Positions 51,862 through 61,427 of a stretch of DNA of 64,000 nucleotides are shown here, piece by piece. The stretch lies in NCBI RefSeq assembly GCF_037094465.1, contig NZ_CP146609.1, forward strand, positions 868,001-932,000. Direction: 5' to 3'. The notes beneath the pieces were generated by a model. That model had not been told where the DNA came from, did no database searches, and saw only the letters and a program-made list of their open reading frames with translations. Source of the DNA: Pseudodesulfovibrio sp. 5S69. Its GTDB lineage: Bacteria; Desulfobacterota; Desulfovibrionia; Desulfovibrionales; Desulfovibrionaceae. Position 1 is the first letter of the stretch. Each line of letters begins with the position of its first letter. The position numbers were made by a program, and so were the translations under genes.

Positions 51862-54057
51862 GTGCCAAGTTCAAAGCAGACGATGTCCCGCCGCGATTTC
51901 TTCCGGGCCTCCGGCCTGGTGGCGGCAGGGGCTGTAGGCGGCCCGGCCCTGCTCGGCGGCCTGACAAAGGCCCGCGCGGCATCGCCGGCCAAGCCCGCCT
52001 GGGATTCCAGGTTCTCGGCTTGCGACATGTGTTTCAACAAGTGCGGGCTCATCGCCCGCGTTGAAGACGGGGTGATCACCAAGCTCGACCCCAATCCCAA
52101 ATTTCTCAAGTCCAGGGGCATGCTCTGCGCGCGCGGCAACGCGGGCCTGGCCCAGGTCTACGACCCGGACCGCCTCAAGCATCCGCTGTTGCGCAAGGGC
52201 GCTCGCGGCGAGGGCAAGTGGCAGCGCATCCCCTGGGACGAGGCCCTGGACATGGCCGCGCAGAAGATGGCCGAGGTCCGGGAGAAGTATACCCCCTGCG
52301 GGCACCTCTTCACGGCGGGCTCGGACCTCCAGTCGCAGTTCGTCGGTCGGTTCGCCGAGGTCTACGGCTCGTTCAACGTGACCTCGCACGAGTCTCTGTG
52401 CCTGGTCTCGGGCAGCCGCGCCTTCCTGGACACCTTCGGCGAGGTGCCCTTCGCGGACGTGCTCAACTCCAAGTATATCCTGATGGTCGGGGCCAATCGC
52501 TTCGAGGCGCTGGTCACCCCGGATTCCATCGACCTGATGACCACCATCCGCGAGAACGGCTGCAAGCTGGTCACGCTGGACCCGCGCTACACCAAGACCG
52601 CGGCCCTGTCCCACGAGTGGTATCCGGTCAGGCCCGGCACGGACATGGCCTTCATGCTCGCCCTGGCGCACGTGATCATCAACGAGAAGCTCTTTGACCC
52701 GCAGTGGATCGCGGACAAGACCTTCGGCATCGAGCAACTCACGGCCCACGTGCAGCGGTACACGCCCGGCTTCGCGGCCGAGCAGTGCGGCATCCCGGCC
52801 GAGGACATCGCCCGCATCGCCCGCGAGCTGGCCGCGGCCGCTCCGTCGTCCATGGTCTACCCCGGCCGCCGCACCTCGGACTACGAGGACTCCACCCAGA
52901 TCCGGCGCAGCTTCGCCATCGTCAACGGGCTGCTCGGCAACTGGGACAGGCCCGGCGGGCTGTTGGCCGCGCGCCAGGTGGGGCTCAAGGGCGTGCCGTA
53001 CGACGCCCCGTGGTACGACGAGAACCGGGAGGACCGCATCGACGCGGGCAAGGTGCCCATGATGTTCGAGCACGAGGGCTCCTTCGTGGTCACCCGCGAC
53101 TCGGTCCTCAATGACGACCCGTATCCCATCCGGGGCTGGTTCATCTACAAGACCAACCCCATGGGCACGGCGCCCAACCGCAAGAAGACCATCGAGATGA
53201 TGAACAAGATGGACTTCGTCACCGTGGTGGACATCGCCATGTCCGACACCGCCTGGATGGCCGACCTGGTCCTGCCTTCGCAGTCCTATCTGGAGCGCAA
53301 GGACCCGTGCTCGGGGTTGCAGGGCTCCGTGGCCTGCGCCTGCGTGGTCAAGCGCGACCCGGTCATCGACCCGCTCTACGAGTCCCGGCCCCTGTTCGAC
53401 ATCATGAAGGACATCGCGGGCCGCATGGAACTCGGCGAGTTCTTCGACTTCACCCTCGACGAGTACCGCGAGAAGCAGACCCGCGAGATCCCCGAGGCCC
53501 TCGGGGTCATGGACCGCGACGGCGTGTACTATAACCCGTCCAAGGTCTACGGCATCTATGACGGGCGCATCTACAAGACCCTGTCCAAGAAGGTCGAGCT
53601 GTACAACCAGCGCTACGAGCAGATGGGCCTGGACCCGCTGCCCGAGTACACGCCCCCGGCCGGACCGGCCAAGAATCAGTTCAGGATGGTCATCGGCCGC
53701 AACGCCATGATCACCCAGTCCTCCACTGCCAACAACGCGCTGCTGCACCAGTTCCTGCCCACCAACACCCTGTGGCTCAACCCCGAGGCCGCCGGGAGGC
53801 TGGGCATCAAGGACGGCGACCTGGTCGAGGTGACCAGCCCGGTGGGCCGCCAGGAACTCAAGGCCGAGGTCACGGACCGCATCCGGCCGGACACCGTGTT
53901 CATGCTCTCGGGCTACAACACCCTGTCCACCATGCAGCACCTGTCGCACAACAACGGCGCTTCCATCAACGAGCTGCTGGACGACGACTTCGACGCCATC
54001 ACCGGCAATGCGTCCATGCACACCACGTTTGTCACCGTAACAAGGAAGGTGGCGTAA
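51862..54057 (+). CDS. Molybdopterin thiosulfate/polysulfide reductase catalytic subunit (PhsA/PsrA-like)
   Basis: A 731-residue Tat protein (SRRDFFRASGLVAAGA) of the DMSO reductase superfamily. The [4Fe-4S] motif is CDMCFNKCGLIA...GMLCARG near 53-90; the Mo-proximal Cys lies in TSHESLC near 180; molybdopterin-guanine segments follow (ILMVGANRFE, PRYTKTA, NTLWLNPEAAGRLGIKDGD). A GTG start at 51862 has GGAGG 7 nt upstream. The next genes encode the Fe-S and cytochrome b subunits, typical of a PhsABC/PsrABC complex acting on thiosulfate or polysulfide; the exact substrate is inferred. Confidence 0.88.
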   Translation: MPSSKQTMSRRDFFRASGLVAAGAVGGPALLGGLTKARAASPAKPAWDSRFSACDMCFNKCGLIARVEDGVITKLDPNPKFLKSRGMLCARGNAGLAQVYDPDRLKHPLLRKGARGEGKWQRIPWDEALDMAAQKMAEVREKYTPCGHLFTAGSDLQSQFVGRFAEVYGSFNVTSHESLCLVSGSRAFLDTFGEVPFADVLNSKYILMVGANRFEALVTPDSIDLMTTIRENGCKLVTLDPRYTKTAALSHEWYPVRPGTDMAFMLALAHVIINEKLFDPQWIADKTFGIEQLTAHVQRYTPGFAAEQCGIPAEDIARIARELAAAAPSSMVYPGRRTSDYEDSTQIRRSFAIVNGLLGNWDRPGGLLAARQVGLKGVPYDAPWYDENREDRIDAGKVPMMFEHEGSFVVTRDSVLNDDPYPIRGWFIYKTNPMGTAPNRKKTIEMMNKMDFVTVVDIAMSDTAWMADLVLPSQSYLERKDPCSGLQGSVACACVVKRDPVIDPLYESRPLFDIMKDIAGRMELGEFFDFTLDEYREKQTREIPEALGVMDRDGVYYNPSKVYGIYDGRIYKTLSKKVELYNQRYEQMGLDPLPEYTPPAGPAKNQFRMVIGRNAMITQSSTANNALLHQFLPTNTLWLNPEAAGRLGIKDGDLVEVTSPVGRQELKAEVTDRIRPDTVFMLSGYNTLSTMQHLSHNNGASINELLDDDFDAITGNASMHTTFVTVTRKVA

Positions 54058-54797
54058 TGGCACAGCAACTCGCCATGGTCATCGATGCGGCCAAGTGCAT
54101 CGACTGCAAGGGGTGCGTGGCCGCCTGCAAGGTCGCCAACAACGTGCCCGAAGGCCAGTTCCGCAACTGGATCAAGCACGCCGAGTACCGGGCCGTACCC
54201 GGCATCTCGGACAACGGTGTCCGGTTCCAGCCCGGCGCGTGCATGCACTGCGAGAACCCGACTTGCGTGGCCGCCTGCCCCACGGGCGCGACCTACAAGG
54301 ACTTCGACACCGGGGAGGTCGTCATCGACGCGTCCCTGTGCATCGGCTGCGGCAACTGCATCCCGGCCTGCCCGTACCACGCGCGCTACCGCAACGAGGT
54401 CACGCGCAAGGCGGACAAGTGCAACTACTGCCCCGAGCGCCGCGCCGCCGGGCTGCAACCCGCCTGCGTGGACACCTGCCCGACCAAGGCGCGGGTCTTC
54501 GGCGACATCAACGACCCGACCAGCGCGGCGGGCGCCCTGTTCCTCAAGAACAAGGAGCGGCTGACCCGCGTGACGGCCAAGACCAATACCCTGCCGAACA
54601 TGTACTATCTCGGCGATCCCGGACCGGGCGACTGGGGCGGCGAGGCCGTGGTGCCCGCCTCCATGGTGGCCATGCAGGAGTCCGCGCCGTTCATCAAGGG
54701 CATCGTGGCCCTGTCCGGCCTCGGCGTCCTGGCCATGCTCGGCCGCCAGCTCTTTGCCGGGTCCGGGTCCGATCACAAGGAGGACACCGATGCCTGA
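54057..54797 (+). CDS. 4Fe-4S ferredoxin subunit with C-terminal anchor (PhsB/PsrB-like)
   Basis: A 246-residue electron-transfer subunit. Four Cys clusters are visible: CIDCKGCVAACK, CMHCENPTCVAAC, CIGCGNCIPACP and CNYCPERR...CVDTC. A C-terminal hydrophobic segment (GIVALSGLGVLAMLGRQLF) anchors it. The start overlaps the catalytic-subunit stop (TAATG), and its stop overlaps the next start, so the three subunits are coupled. Confidence 0.93.
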   Translation: MAQQLAMVIDAAKCIDCKGCVAACKVANNVPEGQFRNWIKHAEYRAVPGISDNGVRFQPGACMHCENPTCVAACPTGATYKDFDTGEVVIDASLCIGCGNCIPACPYHARYRNEVTRKADKCNYCPERRAAGLQPACVDTCPTKARVFGDINDPTSAAGALFLKNKERLTRVTAKTNTLPNMYYLGDPGPGDWGGEAVVPASMVAMQESAPFIKGIVALSGLGVLAMLGRQLFAGSGSDHKEDTDA

Positions 54798-55524
54798 TAA
54801 GACCTACAAGCGGCACGACCGCTCCGACATCTTCATCCATTGGTTCAACGCGGCCTGCTGGCTGCTGCTCCTGCTGACCGGCGTGGGGTTGATCCAGAAC
54901 CCGGCCGTGGACCCGTTCGGGTCCGGCTACCCGGCCTGGCTGCGCTCGGTGGTCGGCGGCGGGGGCAACCTGCTGGCCATCCACGAGGGCATCGGCCTGG
55001 CCTGGATCGCGGGTTTCGTCCTCTACCTGCTGGTCAATTTCCGGGGGGCGAGGTTCTTCCTGGCCGAGGTGTTCTCGGTCAGCCCGGCCCGCGACATGGG
55101 CTGGATGCTCAAGAAGATGGTCCTCATGACCCTGGGGCCCAAGGCCCTGAAGGCGGCCGGCGTGGACCCGGATCTGCCGGACCAGGGGTATTACAACATG
55201 GGCCAGAAGGCCTTTGCCCAGGCGTCCGTGGTCGGCGGAGTGGTCATTGCCGTCACCGGGGTGATCATGTACCTGTCCGACCGTACCTTCGGGGCCGAGG
55301 CCACGGGCATGGTCGGCTGGGCCGTGGCCGTGCACTTCATCAGTGTGGGCCTGGTCTTCGCGGGCCTGCTGGTCCACGTGTACATGGCGGCCGTCTCGCC
55401 CGACGAGCGGCCAGGCTTCAAGTCCATGTTCACCGGCGTGGTCCCCGGCGGCTACGCCAGGCATCACCACCGGCTGTGGTGGGAAAAGGTCAGTACCGAG
55501 CCCGAGCAGGGGTCGGAGGAATGA
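54790..55524 (+). CDS. Cytochrome b subunit of the reductase (PhsC-like)
   Basis: A 244-residue integral membrane protein with four main spans and His ligands (IFIHWFNAACWLLLLLTGVG; AIHEGIGLAWIAGFVLY; VAVHFISVGLVFAGLLVHVY), as in the FdnI/cytochrome b561-type subunits. It exchanges electrons with the quinone pool. Start ATG 54790 overlaps the ferredoxin subunit's stop. Confidence 0.9.
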   Translation: MPDKTYKRHDRSDIFIHWFNAACWLLLLLTGVGLIQNPAVDPFGSGYPAWLRSVVGGGGNLLAIHEGIGLAWIAGFVLYLLVNFRGARFFLAEVFSVSPARDMGWMLKKMVLMTLGPKALKAAGVDPDLPDQGYYNMGQKAFAQASVVGGVVIAVTGVIMYLSDRTFGAEATGMVGWAVAVHFISVGLVFAGLLVHVYMAAVSPDERPGFKSMFTGVVPGGYARHHHRLWWEKVSTEPEQGSEE

Positions 55525-55586
55525 ATAGGGTCCTGCCCCGGGGAGGGGCGGGAAGGGAAAACAATCCTTTAGGAAGGGAGTGTCTC

Positions 55587-56678
55587 ATGCACAGGAAGTT
55601 TATTGCTGCGGCCATGCTTCTGGCGTTCGCGGTGGTCGCCGTGGCCGGACCGGCCATGGCCCAGGAAGGCGCCAAGTTCAAGCAGTTCCACACCATCGTG
55701 GACTACAAGTTCGTGGCCAAGTACGCCAAGATGCCCAAGCCCAAGGGCGTGATGATCATCGACTCCAGGCCGTACAAACCCAAGTACGTGGACGGCTACA
55801 TCCCCACGGCCGTGTCCATCCCGGCCAGCCAGTTCGACAAGATGGCCGACAAGCTGCCCAAGGACAAGGGCGAGCTGCTGATCTTCTACTGCGGCGGCCT
55901 GGCCTGTCCCCTGTCCCACAAGTCCGCCTACGCGGCCGAGGCCATGGGCTACACCAACGTCAAGGTCTACGCGGCCGGATTCCCGGACTGGAAGAAGCAC
56001 GCGCCGTACTATTCCATCGGCCTGGAGAACCTCAACGCGCGCATCAATGAGGGCGGCAACTACCTGCTGGTCGATGCCCGCCCGTACAAAAAGTTCCTAG
56101 CCGGTGCCATCCCGTCCGCCATAGGCATCCCCGAGCGCGACTTTGCGGCCAAGCGCGGCCTGCTGCCCGTGGACAAGATGGGCACCACGCTGATCTACTA
56201 CTGCGGCGGCTACGCCTGCGCCCTGTCCCACAAGTCCGCGGTCATGGCCCGGTCCCTGGGCTACAAGCACGTGCTCGTGGCCGAGGCCGGTTACCCCGGT
56301 TGGAAGGAGATGTTCGGTGCGGCCGACACCGCGGTCCAGGCAGGCGAGGCCGAGGGCGCGGTGGACACCGCCTGGTTCCTGAAGACCATCAAGGACAATC
56401 CCGGCGCCATCCTGCTGATCGACGTGCGCGACCCCGAGGAATACGCCGCGGGCCACTTCCCGTCCGCCATCAACATGCCGGTGGACATGGTCGAGAAGAA
56501 GGCCAAGGAGATCCCCACGGACAAGCCCATCGTCTTCTCCTGCGCCACGGGCTCGCGTGCGGGCGAGGCCTACTACCTGTTCAAGGATATCCGTCCCGAC
56601 GTTGACAAGGTCTTCTACCTGGAGGCCACCAACAAGTTCGGCGACGACAACAGCTACGAGGTCCATCCCAACAAGTAG
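55587..56678 (+). CDS. Exported triple-rhodanese sulfurtransferase
   Basis: A 363-residue exported protein with signal peptide (AAMLLAFAVVAVAGPAMAQ) and three rhodanese domains. Domains 1 and 2 have the loop YCGG-LA-CPLSHKSA and YCGG-YA-CALSHKSA (C-x4-C), domain 3 the variant SCATGSRAGEAYY with a single Cys. The C-x4-C loops match that of the next gene, whose second Cys is replaced by UGA. It lies 62 bp after the reductase genes. Rhodaneses shuttle persulfide sulfur, fitting a role in the periplasmic sulfur pathway. Confidence 0.92.
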   Translation: MHRKFIAAAMLLAFAVVAVAGPAMAQEGAKFKQFHTIVDYKFVAKYAKMPKPKGVMIIDSRPYKPKYVDGYIPTAVSIPASQFDKMADKLPKDKGELLIFYCGGLACPLSHKSAYAAEAMGYTNVKVYAAGFPDWKKHAPYYSIGLENLNARINEGGNYLLVDARPYKKFLAGAIPSAIGIPERDFAAKRGLLPVDKMGTTLIYYCGGYACALSHKSAVMARSLGYKHVLVAEAGYPGWKEMFGAADTAVQAGEAEGAVDTAWFLKTIKDNPGAILLIDVRDPEEYAAGHFPSAINMPVDMVEKKAKEIPTDKPIVFSCATGSRAGEAYYLFKDIRPDVDKVFYLEATNKFGDDNSYEVHPNK

Positions 56679-56742
56679 GGACCGGCCACAGACGTCCGGG
56701 GACGGCCCCGGCACGCCGCAAACATCAAGGCGGGGAGCGCAT

Positions 56743-57750
56743 ATGCCCAGAATGATTACCTGTGTCGCATGGCTGCTCCTCGCCTTTTGCGTGCTCGCCG
56801 CCCGGTCCGCCCGGGCCGGCGAGAACGAGGTCTGGTGGGCGTCGGCCCAGGCCGAGGCCAAACGCGACGACTACCGGCTCATCGACGACGACGGCCTGCG
56901 GAAGCTGCTCGCCGATAAAACGGACATGGTCCTGCTCGACGCGCGCGCGGACTACGAGTACGCGGCCGGGCACATCCCCGGCGCGGTCAACCTGGAGTTC
57001 GACCTGGGCGACGACCTGGACCTGCCGCAGCGGAAGCGCCAGGCCCTGGCCGGGCTGGTGGGGCCGGACAAGGACCGGCTGCTGGTCATCTACTGCCGGA
57101 GCTTCAGGTGACTGCGCAGCTCCATTGCGGCGCGCTGGGCAGCGCGTCTCGGCTACACCCGGATCTACCGGTACCCGGCCGGGTTCCACGGCTGGAAGGC
57201 GAAGCATCCCGATCAGGTGGAGGGCAAGCCCGAAGCGGTTCACGTCCTGGCCGTGGGCGACGACTTCCCCACCTGCCGGGTGGCGGTGCTGAACGGCGAC
57301 GAGGACCGGGCATACCTGGAGCTGCCCGAGGGGGCAAAGTTCCTGCAACTCTCGGAACTCAAGGCGAGCTTCGTGCTCATCCAGCTCTACAACACCCTGT
57401 GCAGCGACTGCGTGGCCGAGACCAAGATGCTGACGCGGTTCTTCCAGCGGGTCGAGGAAGACTCGGAGTTGGCCGGGCGGCTCAAGATCATCGGCATCGG
57501 GGTCTACGATTCCAACCTGTCCGTGGTCCGGTTCCGCAAGCACTACGACGTGGCCTACCCGCTGTTCTCGGACAAGAGCGGACAGATATTCGAGTGCCTG
57601 GGCCAGGCCGAACTGCCGCTGGCCTACCTGGTCCGGTCCAACGGCGACGGGACCTGGCGTATCGAGCTGATAAAGCGCGGGTATTTCGAGCCGGACGAGC
57701 AGTTCCTGAACGTGCTCCGCTCGGCGGTCAAGCGGCCGCCCAGGGACTAG
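56743..57750 (+). CDS. Exported rhodanese-thioredoxin fusion with in-frame UGA at the catalytic position (probable selenoprotein)
   Basis: A 335-codon frame if the TGA at 57109-57111 is read as residue 123. Signal peptide (ITCVAWLLLAFCVLAARSA), a rhodanese domain (MVLLDARADYEYAAGHIPGA) whose loop is YCRS-FR-U-LRSSIAARWA, and, after a linker, a thioredoxin/AhpC-like domain with CSDC at 220-223. The loop aligns with the C-x4-C of the upstream triple rhodanese, the UGA taking the second Cys. Sequence after it (GYTRIYRYPAGFHGWKAK) is the intact rhodanese C-terminus. A stem-loop follows the UGA at bSECIS distance. If UGA is a stop, both halves would be truncated. Confidence 0.78.
57129..57148 (+). 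promoter_or_regulatory. Candidate bacterial SECIS hairpin (rhodanese fusion)
   Basis: GGCGCGCT-GGGC-AGCGCGTC: an 8-bp stem (one G-U) with a loop beginning with G, 25 nt after the UGA, within the reported bacterial range. Confidence 0.5.
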
Positions 57751-58364
57751 GCTTCGGCCACGGCCCGGAGCAGGGCCAGGACCGCGTCGGCAGCGGCCAG
57801 GTAGACCGGGTCGGGCCCGGCCCCGGCCAGCGTGTCGCGGAAGCGGCCGACCCAGGGGACCATGACCTCGTCCGCGAAGAGGGCGGCCTTTTCGGCCAGG
57901 GCGGGATCACCGGTCCAACCCTCGGCGCAGAGGTGGAACAGGTATTCCAGTTCGAGCGCCAGGTGGTCGGGCGGTTCGTTGGAAGGCAGCGAAATTTCGA
58001 GCCCGGCCTCGGCCAGCCGGTCGCGCATGGCCAGGGCGCTTTGCCCCATGGTCCGTGGCGCGCCGTCCAGGTGGCAGGACTCGTAGAGCGGGGCCGGAAC
58101 GCCGCCGGGCCCGGCGATGAACAGGCGGACGTATTCCGTCTCGAGCGGGGAGAAATCTCCGGTTTCGGCATAAGGCGCGAGGGCGGCCTGCATGCCCTCA
58201 AGCGGGGCCGCCGGGAGGGCGGGAAAATTCTGGACACGGCCGAAGAGTTCGGGCAATCCAAGGGTTGCCAGTTCCCTCCACCCCTGTTCGTCCGGCCCGC
58301 GGAACACGGCTGCGCACAACTCCATCAGGTTGAGCAGCACAATCTTCGATTGGGAAATTGACAT
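57747..58364 (-). CDS. TorD/DmsD-like molybdoenzyme chaperone
   Basis: A 205-residue all-helical cytoplasmic protein (LETEYVRLFIAGPGGVPAPL; EPPDHLALELEYLFHLCAEG, the family E-x3-Y-x-LF and PDHLxxELEF signatures). TorD-like proteins bind the Tat leader and aid cofactor insertion in DMSO-reductase-family enzymes, so the partner is likely the reductase at 51862. It converges with the rhodanese fusion gene, overlapping it by 4 nt, and diverges from the CsoR-like gene. Confidence 0.87.
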   Translation of the reverse strand: MSISQSKIVLLNLMELCAAVFRGPDEQGWRELATLGLPELFGRVQNFPALPAAPLEGMQAALAPYAETGDFSPLETEYVRLFIAGPGGVPAPLYESCHLDGAPRTMGQSALAMRDRLAEAGLEISLPSNEPPDHLALELEYLFHLCAEGWTGDPALAEKAALFADEVMVPWVGRFRDTLAGAGPDPVYLAAADAVLALLRAVAEA

Positions 58365-58394
58365 GGTAGGCACCCCCGGACATGCGATGGACAA

Positions 58395-58414
58395 TACCCT
58401 ACGACAGTACGGTA
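58395..58414. promoter_or_regulatory. Imperfect TACC...GGTA dyad between chaperone and CsoR-like genes
   Basis: TACCCTAC-GACA-GTACGGTA: 7 of 10 positions symmetric. It shares the ATACCC half-site with the operator at 51232-51250 and lies in the divergent promoter region. Confidence 0.4.
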
Positions 58415-58464
58415 AAGCGCACGGCAGGGCAATGGGAACATGGTTCGAGACAAAGGAGAACGAG

Positions 58465-58758
58465 ATGGACGAGCACCTGAGCGCCGAGGAACAGGCCCTG
58501 AAGAAAAACGTGTTGTCCCGTATGAAACGCATCGAAGGACAGGTGCGCGGCATCCAGGGCATGATCGAATCCGGCAAGGAGTGCCAGGACATCCTGGTCC
58601 AGGTGCGGGCCGTGCGTTCCGCCCTGCAGTCGGCCAACAAGCTGATCCTCAAGCGCTACCTGCTCAGGTGCTACGCCGAGTCCGTGGAGAGCGGCCAGGA
58701 TTCCAAGGAGTCCCTGGACAAATTCATCTCCGTGGTCACCGGCTTCATCGAAGGCTGA
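58465..58758 (+). CDS. CsoR/CstR-family repressor
   Basis: A 97-residue all-helical repressor. It has the family segments RMKRIEGQVRGIQGMIESGKEC then QDILVQVRAVRSALQSANKL. The Cys pair is C40 and C69 with the 29-residue CsoR spacing, but the intervening Cu-ligand His is replaced by Tyr65. Cys-Cys without His is the CstR persulfide-sensing arrangement, which fits the sulfur genes around it. Its likely operator is at 51232-51250. A copper sensor is less likely. Confidence 0.87.
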   Translation: MDEHLSAEEQALKKNVLSRMKRIEGQVRGIQGMIESGKECQDILVQVRAVRSALQSANKLILKRYLLRCYAESVESGQDSKESLDKFISVVTGFIEG

Positions 58759-58784
58759 TCAGTCGAAATTCATGGAGTGATTGA

Positions 58785-59039
58785 ATGAGAACATTGTTTT
58801 TTGCATTGGCTTTCGCCCTGCTGCTTTGCCAGCCCGTGGCCGCGACCAACTACTACGTCAACTTCAATTCCCTGGACGCGGACGCGGACGGCTGGGTGTC
58901 CAAGGGCGAGTTCCTGGTGGCCTTTCCCGACGGCGACACCTCGGTCTTCGACCAGGCCGACACGAACAAGAACGGTTCGGTGTCCCGCGAGGAGTGGGAA
59001 GCCTACAAGCAGGCCCATGGCTCCAAAAATCCCGAATAG
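58785..59039 (+). CDS. Exported EF-hand calcium-binding protein
   Basis: An 84-residue protein with signal peptide (LFFALAFALLLCQPVAA) and two EF-hand loops DADADGWVSKGEF and DTNKNGSVSREEW, each with the D-x-D/N-x-D/N-G pattern. It is 26 bp after the CsoR-like gene on the same strand. A strong bidirectional terminator follows. Confidence 0.9.
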   Translation: MRTLFFALAFALLLCQPVAATNYYVNFNSLDADADGWVSKGEFLVAFPDGDTSVFDQADTNKNGSVSREEWEAYKQAHGSKNPE

Positions 59040-59047
59040 CCGTCTTT

Positions 59048-59105
59048 GCCCGAACGACGAAGGGGGCGCCGTCCATGTGGACGGCGCCCCCTTCGTCGTT
59101 CGGGC
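59048..59105. terminator. Bidirectional terminator between EF-hand gene and era
   Basis: Two 27-bp perfect complementary arms around ATGT (59048-59074 and 59079-59105). It lacks a clear T-run but lies in the convergent gap. Confidence 0.8.
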
Positions 59106-59119
59106 TTTCCGCGGCCGGG

Positions 59120-60028
<909 letters not shown>

Positions 60029-60031
60029 GTA

Positions 60032-60451
60032 TTACCTTTGGTTGTCCGCATTGGTTCCGGGCCTGTCGTACCGTTTCTCGGCCAGGCGCACCTTTTCGAC
60101 GATGCGGCGATAGTAGTCGCTGGAGGTGTCCAGGGTTATCGGGCGGCGGCGCCGCTCGTTCATCTGCATGATCATCACGTTCAACTTCTGGACCTGCCGG
60201 TACCGCTCCTGTTCATCCTCCATGCTTTCGAGCAGGTCGATGGCGGTGTTGATCTCCTTCTCCTCCAACACTTCGGGGGGAAGGTGGCCGGAGCTCTTCA
60301 GAATCCGGTAGGCCATGCGCAGGTCCGGCGGCAGGTTCGCGGCCTCGTCCGGCGCGAGGGGTTGGCCCATGCCTTCCAGGTCTTCGAACTTGCCTTCCTT
60401 CTCGGCCTTGCGGATGAGTTCTTCGGCGATAATGGCCGTTACGTTGAACAT
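60032..60451 (-). CDS. DUF1992 / DnaJ-homologue C28-like protein
   Basis: A 139-residue protein with the family motif EGKFEDLEGMGQPLAPDE and a basic RRRRPITLDTSSDYYRRIV tail. DUF1992 proteins are small conserved proteins of unknown role. Start 60451 (MFNVTAIIAEELIRKAEKEG) is set by homology; an upstream in-frame ATG is less likely. Upstream of era, probably in the same transcript. Confidence 0.85.
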   Translation of the reverse strand: MFNVTAIIAEELIRKAEKEGKFEDLEGMGQPLAPDEAANLPPDLRMAYRILKSSGHLPPEVLEEKEINTAIDLLESMEDEQERYRQVQKLNVMIMQMNERRRRPITLDTSSDYYRRIVEKVRLAEKRYDRPGTNADNQR

Positions 60452-60569
60452 GGCAATGATTTTCCCACACTCCCGTTGGGGAGTCAAAGGGTGGATTGGC
60501 CCTCGGGAGGGAGAATCTCACCCATGTTTTTTTTAGAATTGAAGAATTGAAGAGATGAAGAGATAAGGA

Positions 60570-60597
60570 AGGCCGCCCTTTGGGGCGGCTTCTTTTG
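60570..60597 (+). terminator. Orphan terminator-like hairpin
   Basis: GCCGCCC-TTTG-GGGCGGC followed by TTCTTTT. No rightward gene ends nearby, so it may belong to a lost gene or serve as an insulator. Confidence 0.5.
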
Positions 60598-60624
60598 TGG
60601 GATAAAATGCGCGGTTTCACCGCT

Positions 60625-60662
60625 GAGAGCCGCTGTGCAGGCTGAAGCCTGCACAATTCTCC
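60625..60662 (+). repeat. GAGAGCCGCTGT hairpin element, copy 2
   Basis: GAGAGCCGCTGT followed by TGCAGGC-TGAA-GCCTGCA and AATTCTCC; same left flank as 48889 and 60933. Confidence 0.45.
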
Positions 60663-60932
60663 ATGCCCTCCCGGCGGGGTCCATTTTTTTGCTGGCCCAA
60701 AAAAATAGACGAAAAAAAGGGCCTTGGAGTGTGGGGCGGCCGCCCGGAGATCGGGGGATAAGAAGCTGATCCGCTCGGGCCGGCTCCCGAATCGAGGCTC
60801 GCTGCGCTCGCTACGATTCGAAAAGTAGCCGCCCCTCGCGGTCAGCTTCTAACCCCCCGATCAAGGGCTCGTTTGGGCGAAGTGAAGAGTGGCGGCGGGA
60901 CGCGGTGGACCGTGCTTTGGCGCGGGGCGGGG

Positions 60933-60970
60933 GAGAGCCGCTGTCGGACGCTCGCGTCCGAATCGCTCCA
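60933..60970 (+). repeat. GAGAGCCGCTGT hairpin element, copy 3
   Basis: GAGAGCCGCTGT, CGGACGC-TC-GCGTCCG, AATCGCTCCA; stem differs from the 48889 copy but still pairs and the flanks match. Confidence 0.5.
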
Positions 60971-61084
60971 TGGCCACAGTAGTGAGTTCCTGCCGGGCCT
61001 TTTGCCGAGCCAAACGTGGAAGGCCGATCCAGTCTGTCGCAAAGCGCGGCCAAAATCCCGCGCGTAGACTCTTTCGCCAACCCA

Positions 61085-61427
61085 TTCGTGACAATCCATT
61101 CCCCACAGACGCAGAACAGCAATCGGAAGCGAACCCTAGAGCCCGTCTCCGGCGGCGAAGCGCAGGCTGGATCGAGTCTGCGCAGCAGACATCCATCCGG
61201 CCAGCGAAAGCCGCCTACGGGCTCTTGGGTCCGCTTCCGCGCGTTCGCACCGCAGCGCAGTTTTTGCTTCCTTTTTTCTGCGCCAGCAAAAAAGGAAGTC
61301 GCCATAAAGGCGAAATCATTAAATAAGGCGGACAACCAAACGCCCGGACGCGAATGCGCGGACATCCCCCCGAGTTCAACAAGGCCCGCCGCCAGGCGAT
61401 CCACCACAACCCCGACGCGGATGCGCG
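61085..61427 (+). repeat. 444-bp-offset direct repeat, unit 1
   Basis: Near-identical to 61529-61871, with an A/G or C/T difference every 20-30 bp. Contains CTTCCTTTTTTCTGCGCCAG and an AAAAAAGGAAG inverse. It ends with a GACGCG-ATGCGCGG motif. Confidence 0.8.

Noticed and set aside
58192..58464. A 91-residue N-terminal extension of the CsoR-like protein
   Set aside because: It is the complement of the TorD-like gene's 5' end and its promoter; CsoR-family proteins are about 90-100 residues.
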